A program made the translations under genes and the position numbers. Below, piece by piece: positions 36,784 to 40,380 of a stretch of DNA of 40,380 bases. Location: assembly GCA_037446255.1 (NCBI GenBank), contig JBBIIY010000011.1:1-40380 (forward strand), read 5' to 3'. The notes beneath the pieces were generated by a model. The model was not told the DNA's origin. It worked only from the letters and a program-made list of their open reading frames with translations, and made no database searches. Source of the DNA: Lithacetigena sp037446255 [NCBI: Coprothermobacterota bacterium] (lineage in GTDB: Bacteria; Coprothermobacterota; HKB111). Positions within the stretch are counted from its first letter, which is position 1. Each line of letters begins with the position of its first letter.

Positions 36784-37422
36784 TTGGATACCAGTATTAG
36801 TATATTATTTCTTACCGCACTAACTATCGGGGTAACCCATGTCATTTTAGGACCTGACCATTACTTACCTTTTATTGTATTAAGTAAAGCTGGGAAATGG
36901 TCTTTACCTAAAACTATGTTTATAACTATGATTACCGGGATAGGACATGTTATAGGTTCGGTAGTCCTGGGATTGTTGGGTGTTTTACTAAGCCTGAATC
37001 TTCAGCGATTGGAGATTATTGAGTCTATAAGGGGTGATTGGGCAGGTTGGCTTTTAACATTCTTTGGCTTTGTCTATCTTATATGGGCATTATTTAAAAT
37101 GAACCACGGGCATACACATAAAATAGACGGTCAAAAATTTAATTCTACTCCCTGGATTTTATTCATTATTTTTGCTTTGGGACCATGTGAACCCTTAATA
37201 CCCTTATTAATATACCCTGCTGCTAAAGGCAACTTTATATCGGTAATTATGGTAGCTCTCATTTTTTCAGTATCAACTATCTTTACTATGATGATAGCTG
37301 TTTACCTCGGATACTACGGTCTATCTCTGGTAAAACTGCAAAAACTTGATAAATATGCACATGTACTGGCAGGAACAGCTATATTCCTCTCAGGCATTGC
37401 AGTTACCTTCCTCGGGTTGTAA
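36784..37422 (+). CDS. NicO/UreH-like membrane permease, possible nickel transporter
   Basis: 212-residue protein with about six membrane segments. The first carries GVTHVILGPDHYLPF, similar to the His/Asp signature of nickel-cobalt permeases. The second has GIGHVIGSVVLG, a cytoplasmic loop NHGHTHK is His-rich, and a later segment has FALGPCEPLIPLL. The frame is open from a TTG at 36706, but AAGAGGA (36771-36777) six bases before the TTG at 36784 marks the likely start, and this puts the first membrane segment at the N-terminus. Its proximity to nikR and the inverted repeat in front support nickel uptake; the alternative is a general UreH/TauE-like permease. Confidence 0.65.
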   Translation: MDTSISILFLTALTIGVTHVILGPDHYLPFIVLSKAGKWSLPKTMFITMITGIGHVIGSVVLGLLGVLLSLNLQRLEIIESIRGDWAGWLLTFFGFVYLIWALFKMNHGHTHKIDGQKFNSTPWILFIIFALGPCEPLIPLLIYPAAKGNFISVIMVALIFSVSTIFTMMIAVYLGYYGLSLVKLQKLDKYAHVLAGTAIFLSGIAVTFLGL

Positions 37423-37456
37423 TTATATAATAATTTATTATATTAATCAGAAGTAG

Positions 37457-37462
37457 TATAAT
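37457..37462 (+). promoter_or_regulatory. -10-like TATAAT upstream of the MFS gene
   Basis: A consensus TATAAT lies 35 bases before the MFS ATG and two bases before an inverted repeat. The -35 region is AT-rich without a clear hexamer, so this is a position-based guess. Confidence 0.35.
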
Positions 37463-37463
37463 A

Positions 37464-37488
37464 CCTGTGGTTTAAATATCATCACAGG
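37464..37488 (+). repeat. Inverted repeat covering the MFS start region
   Basis: CCTGTGgt and atCACAGG pair as 8 bp (one G-U) with a 9-base loop. The right arm includes the AGG of the ribosome binding site. It may act as a repressor operator over the transcription start or as an RNA hairpin that hides the binding site; if transcription starts near 37469 the hairpin would be incomplete, favouring an operator. Confidence 0.4.
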
Positions 37489-37496
37489 AACGCAAA

Positions 37497-38813
37497 ATGA
37501 ATTATAAACCTTCAGGAATGAAAGCTTTTCTAATTGTTTGGTTTGGACAGTTAGTTTCACTTTTTGGGTCCTCTCTCACAGGATTTGCTTTATCAATCTG
37601 GGCCTGGCAGATAACAGGAAGAGCTACTGCCTTAGCGCTGGTAGGTTTTTTCCATTTTGGCCCAACAGTCCTTTTTAGTCCCATTGCTGGAGCATTAGTT
37701 GATAGGTGGAACAGAAAATTAGTAATGATGTTTAGTGATTTGGCCGCTGGATTATCAACTATTGCTATTTTGATTTTATACTTAACCGGGAGATTGGAAA
37801 TCTGGCATTTATATATCGCTGGAGCTTTTTCAGGCACTTTTCATGCATTTCAATGGCCAGCTTATTCAGCAGCAATTTCCGTAATGATACCTAAAGAACA
37901 GTACACCCGAGCAAATGGAATGATTTCCCTGGCTGAATCAGCATCCAATATTGCCGCCCCGATAGTAGCAGCCTTTTTATTAACTTTCATAGGAATACAG
38001 GGAATATTATTTATTGATATCTTTACCTTTCTCTTTGCTATAGGAGCGCTAATATTGATTTTCATTCCCCAGCCTCCACCCACTCCCGAGGGACTTAAAA
38101 GCAGAGGTAGTCTATTGAAAGAATCAATGTACGGTTTTAAGTACATAATCAAAAAGCCGAGCCTTTTGGGATTGCAGTTAATATTTTTTGCCTCCAACCT
38201 GGTTGCCACTTTTGGCTATACTGTTCTATCACCAATGATTCTTGCCAGAACGAACAACAACTCGGTAACTTTGGGTAGTGTCCGTTCAGCTGCCGGTCTG
38301 GGTGGAACCTCCGGTGGTCTTTTTCTGAGTATATGGGGAGGGCCAAAAAAAAGAATAAACGGTGTTTTATTAGGAATGATTCTTACCAGTTTGACCGGTG
38401 CTTTATTGCTGGGTCTCGGAAAAAGTGTCTATATTTGGGTAATAGCTTCATTTTTTTCTTCTTTTTTCCTGCCTTTAATCAATGGGTCAAACCAGGCAAT
38501 TTGGCAGTCTAAAGTGCCTCCAGACATTCAGGGTAAGGTTTTTGCCACCCGTAGAATGATTGCCCAGATAACTGCACCGGTAGCTATGTTGATTGCTGGA
38601 CCTGTAGCTGATTATGTATTAGAACCATTAATGAGCTCAAGTAATGCATTTTCTCTTTTCTTTACCCCGATAGTGGGTATGGGTAAGGGAACGGGGATGT
38701 CTCTTATGCTTGTTTTATCAGGTATTTTTGGCATATTGGTTGGTTTAAGTGGTTATCTGATTCCTGTAGTCAGAGATGTGGAAAAAATTGTTCCTGACCA
38801 TGACTCTCAATAA
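37497..38813 (+). CDS. Major facilitator superfamily exporter (MFS_3, Mef/BacE-like)
   Basis: 438 residues with about 12 membrane segments. The loop after the second segment reads GALVDRWNRKLVM, the MFS motif A variant typical of the macrolide-efflux/enterobactin-exporter group. A central loop (about 193-215, PQPPPTPEGLKSRG) separates two halves. The substrate cannot be predicted. AGGA is eight bases before the ATG. It follows the nickel-permease-like gene by 74 bp in the same direction but has its own -10-like element. It is convergent with the EamA gene, with a 10-bp gap and no terminator hairpin. Confidence 0.8.
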   Translation: MNYKPSGMKAFLIVWFGQLVSLFGSSLTGFALSIWAWQITGRATALALVGFFHFGPTVLFSPIAGALVDRWNRKLVMMFSDLAAGLSTIAILILYLTGRLEIWHLYIAGAFSGTFHAFQWPAYSAAISVMIPKEQYTRANGMISLAESASNIAAPIVAAFLLTFIGIQGILFIDIFTFLFAIGALILIFIPQPPPTPEGLKSRGSLLKESMYGFKYIIKKPSLLGLQLIFFASNLVATFGYTVLSPMILARTNNNSVTLGSVRSAAGLGGTSGGLFLSIWGGPKKRINGVLLGMILTSLTGALLLGLGKSVYIWVIASFFSSFFLPLINGSNQAIWQSKVPPDIQGKVFATRRMIAQITAPVAMLIAGPVADYVLEPLMSSSNAFSLFFTPIVGMGKGTGMSLMLVLSGIFGILVGLSGYLIPVVRDVEKIVPDHDSQ

Positions 38814-38823
38814 TTTAATTATT

Positions 38824-39705
38824 TTAAAACAAAACAGTAAGCCAGGCACCTAACACACATAACAGTGTCCCCAGAGCGACCTTTAAGGTAATTTTCTCTT
38901 TTAAGAAAAGGATGGATAAAGGCGCTACAAAAAGAGGAGAGGTTACTCCAAGAATAGTTGTTTTAGCAATACCTATATGCTGTATAGCCGTAAAGAAAAA
39001 ATAGGAAGCTACTAATTGGTCAAGTACCCCGCTGGTACAGGTTTGCACTAACAACCAATTCCGCTTATTACTATTGATATTTATTACCTTTTCTCTTTGG
39101 GATAATATTATGAGGGGAATAATTGCTACCGGTAACCTGATGAAATTAACCAGAAAAGGATGAACTTCGGTTATCCCTAATTTTAAAAAAACACTGGCTA
39201 TTGCCCAACAGGTTCCAGCAAGTAAAGCAAACAAATACCCAAGATAAAAATCTGTTTTAGCTTTGGGAGTTAGATTTTTTTCGCTGGTTAAAAAAATCAT
39301 ACCGAGCAGTATAAGAAGCGCTCCTATAATCATATAAACTGTAATGCTCTCTCCCAGAAAAAAATATGCTGATATCCCTACCAGGGTAATCCAGAAACTA
39401 TTACAAATCGGATAGGCTCTGGAGAGATTAATATAACTTAAAGCTTTTATATAAAAAGTAGAGCCTATGGTAAGTCCCACCATTCCAGAGAGAAGAATAT
39501 ATATTATAGATTTTAAGGGAATTGCGCCTAACTGGTTGATTAAACCGGAAAAAATAGTAACCAGGGCTATGATAATCAAGGCTACTGAGTTTCGCCATTT
39601 GTTTAAATACAAAGGAGGAAGTTGGGTGCTTGGATTCTTAAGTGCTATCCCGCCAAGCGCCCAGGAAAAAGCTGCTATTAAAGAAAATATTTCACCATAA
39701 ACCAT
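38824..39705 (-). CDS. EamA-family (drug/metabolite superfamily) transporter
   Basis: 293 residues, ten membrane segments in two EamA repeats (about 5-140 and 152-290). Each repeat carries the family pattern of hydrophobic helices, e.g. SLIAAFSWALGGIALK in the first and ALLAGTCWAIASVFLK in the second. Substrate unknown; the family exports small metabolites such as amino acids. AGGAG lies eight bases before the ATG. The 322-bp gap upstream separates it from the divergent tRNA genes. Confidence 0.82.
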   Translation of the reverse strand: MVYGEIFSLIAAFSWALGGIALKNPSTQLPPLYLNKWRNSVALIIIALVTIFSGLINQLGAIPLKSIIYILLSGMVGLTIGSTFYIKALSYINLSRAYPICNSFWITLVGISAYFFLGESITVYMIIGALLILLGMIFLTSEKNLTPKAKTDFYLGYLFALLAGTCWAIASVFLKLGITEVHPFLVNFIRLPVAIIPLIILSQREKVININSNKRNWLLVQTCTSGVLDQLVASYFFFTAIQHIGIAKTTILGVTSPLFVAPLSILFLKEKITLKVALGTLLCVLGAWLTVLF

Positions 39706-39792
39706 TTTTTATCTCCTGATGCTTGTAATTATAAACTAAAATCGTAACTGAAATTTATCTGAAAAGCTTTTTTAACAGACAGTTGATACAAA

Positions 39793-39818
39793 AAAAGATT
39801 ATATAAACTTAATCTTTT
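39793..39818. repeat. AT-rich inverted repeat
   Basis: AAAAGATTA and TAATCTTTT are perfect 9-bp arms around 8 bases. The arms are AT-rich (one G-C pair each), so a terminator or operator role is uncertain. Confidence 0.35.
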
Positions 39819-39980
39819 AAGCAGTCAAGTTATAAGCCTTTATTCGGTTAAGCCAAAATGAAAATGTCTTGTTAGAGGTATATTTTACAAAATTGAATAA
39901 ATAACCTTTACAGTAGGTAATTTATTTAAACAATTATGTTAAAATTATATCTACAAAATTTTAGAGGTATTTTATTCTGT

Positions 39981-39999
39981 TATAATATATGGTTATAAT
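39981..39999 (+). promoter_or_regulatory. Possible -10 elements for the tRNA cluster
   Basis: TATAAT occurs at 39981-39986 and again at 39994-39999, 41 and 28 bases before the first tRNA. Either could be the -10. No good -35 match is found at 16-18 bp. Confidence 0.4.
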
Positions 40000-40027
40000 A
40001 GATATATGGCATTTAGTTGCCAGATGT

Positions 40028-40103
40028 GCCGATGTAGCTCAGCCGGCAGAGCGGCTGATTTGTAATCAGCAGGTCGTGGGTTCGATTCCCGCCGTCGGCT
40101 CCA
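40028..40103 (+). tRNA. tRNA-Thr (UGU)
   Basis: 76 bases including encoded CCA. The acceptor GCCGATG pairs with CGTCGGC, the anticodon arm GCTGA/TCAGC encloses TTTGTAA with anticodon TGT, and the T-loop TTCGATT is canonical. First of four tRNAs with short spacers. Confidence 0.96.
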
Positions 40104-40113
40104 GTAGTATTTT

Positions 40114-40199
40114 GGGGAGGTACCCAAGTGGTCAAAGGGAGCTGACTGTAAATCAGCCGGTAAACACCTTCGGAGGTTCGAATCCCCCCCTCCCCACCA
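40114..40199 (+). tRNA. tRNA-Tyr (GUA)
   Basis: 86 bases with a long variable arm (type II) and encoded CCA. Acceptor GGGGAGG pairs with CCTCCCC. The anticodon arm GCTGA/TCAGC holds CTGTAAA with anticodon GTA. Ten bases after tRNA-Thr(UGU). Confidence 0.96.
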
Positions 40200-40200
40200 T

Positions 40201-40275
40201 GCGGGAGTAGCTCAGCGGTAGAGCGTCAGCCTTCCAAGCTGAGGGTCGCGAGTTCAAATCTCGTCTCCCGCTCCA
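40201..40275 (+). tRNA. tRNA-Gly (UCC)
   Basis: 75 bases with encoded CCA. Acceptor GCGGGAG pairs with CTCCCGC. The anticodon arm TCAGC/GCTGA holds CTTCCAA, anticodon TCC. One base after tRNA-Tyr, so cleavage of one precursor is expected. Confidence 0.96.
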
Positions 40276-40277
40276 GA

Positions 40278-40353
40278 GCCCAGGTAGCTCAGTCGGCAGA
40301 GCGTATCCTTGGTAAGGATAAGGTCACCGGTTCAATTCCGGTCCTGGGCTCCA
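40278..40353 (+). tRNA. tRNA-Thr (GGU)
   Basis: 76 bases with encoded CCA. Acceptor GCCCAGG pairs with CCTGGGC. The anticodon arm TATCC/GGATA holds TTGGTAA, anticodon GGT. The order Thr(UGU)-Tyr(GUA)-Gly(UCC)-Thr(GGU) equals that preceding tufB in E. coli. Confidence 0.96.
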
Positions 40354-40380
40354 AAATTTAAAAAGTTAAAAATAGTTAGT

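Larger units (their letters stand above)
39706..40027. other. Gene-free stretch between EamA gene and tRNA cluster
   Basis: AT-rich, no credible gene. It contains the EamA ribosome binding site, one AT-rich inverted repeat (listed separately) and two TATAAT sequences before the tRNAs. A short frame starting here and running through the tRNAs is not a gene. Confidence 0.6.

Noticed and set aside
39989-40210. Plus-strand 73-codon frame across the first two tRNAs
   Set aside because: It is a reading of tRNA sequence; the tRNA secondary structures fully explain the region.
1-40380. Insertion sequences, prophage genes, CRISPR arrays
   Set aside because: No transposase, integrase, phage structural gene or regularly spaced direct repeats were found; all large frames are recognisable housekeeping or transporter genes.

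Overview
The window looks like a piece of a low-GC bacterial chromosome made almost entirely of conserved housekeeping genes. Gene order on the minus strand resembles Bacillota blocks: clpC-radA-yacL-ispD-ispF-gltX-cysS-rlmB, alaS-ruvX-DUF1292-mltG, and rpoB-rpoC-rpsL-rpsG-fusA. An RseC homologue, pilB/pilT/pilC motor genes and a tRNA cluster in the Thr-Tyr-Gly-Thr order are less typical of ordinary Bacilli. A deep-branching or diderm relative of Bacillota (for example an Atribacterota-like lineage) would fit, but this is inference from gene order and base composition only. No insertion sequence, phage gene, CRISPR array or clear pseudogene is visible.

Layout, right to left along the minus strand. 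An EamA exporter (38.8-39.7 kb) diverges from four tRNA genes at the right edge. A plus-strand MFS exporter and a nickel-transporter-like gene sit at 36.8-38.8 kb. lysA (minus) converges with nikR (plus), which diverges from rmuC. From 33.9 kb leftwards one nearly unbroken minus-strand run begins: an EF-G paralogue, clpC, radA, a YacL-type PIN-TRAM protein, ispD, ispF, gltX, a 67-residue membrane peptide, cysS, rlmB and a rhomboid protease. After a 301-bp gene-free gap with an extended -10 promoter and a foldable RNA come rseC, a DUF948-like gene, ytxH, a degenerate RsbW-like gene and a SigB/F/G-type sigma factor. Then follow alaS, ruvX, a DUF1292 gene, mltG, a YqeG-like phosphatase gene, pilB, pilT and pilC. 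The last block is rpoB, rpoC, rpsL, rpsG and fusA.

How the genes fit together. Most neighbours overlap by 1-50 bp or touch (ATGA, GTGA and TAGTG junctions), so much of the window is probably translated from long polycistronic messages. The rpoBC-str block supplies transcription and translation machinery and has its own predicted promoter directly behind pilC. The tRNA order at the right edge is the one that precedes tufB in Escherichia coli, so tuf and perhaps secE-nusG-rplKAJL may lie just outside the window.

Places most worth a second look: (a) the predicted structured RNA upstream of rseC, whose two G-U pairs favour the minus strand; (b) the compact RseC/DUF948/YtxH/RsbW-like/sigma operon, in which the anti-sigma-like protein has lost its ATP-site motifs; (c) nikR with a divergently placed NicO/UreH-like permease carrying a near-ideal inverted repeat; and (d) pilus motor genes welded to a peptidoglycan/phosphatase operon.
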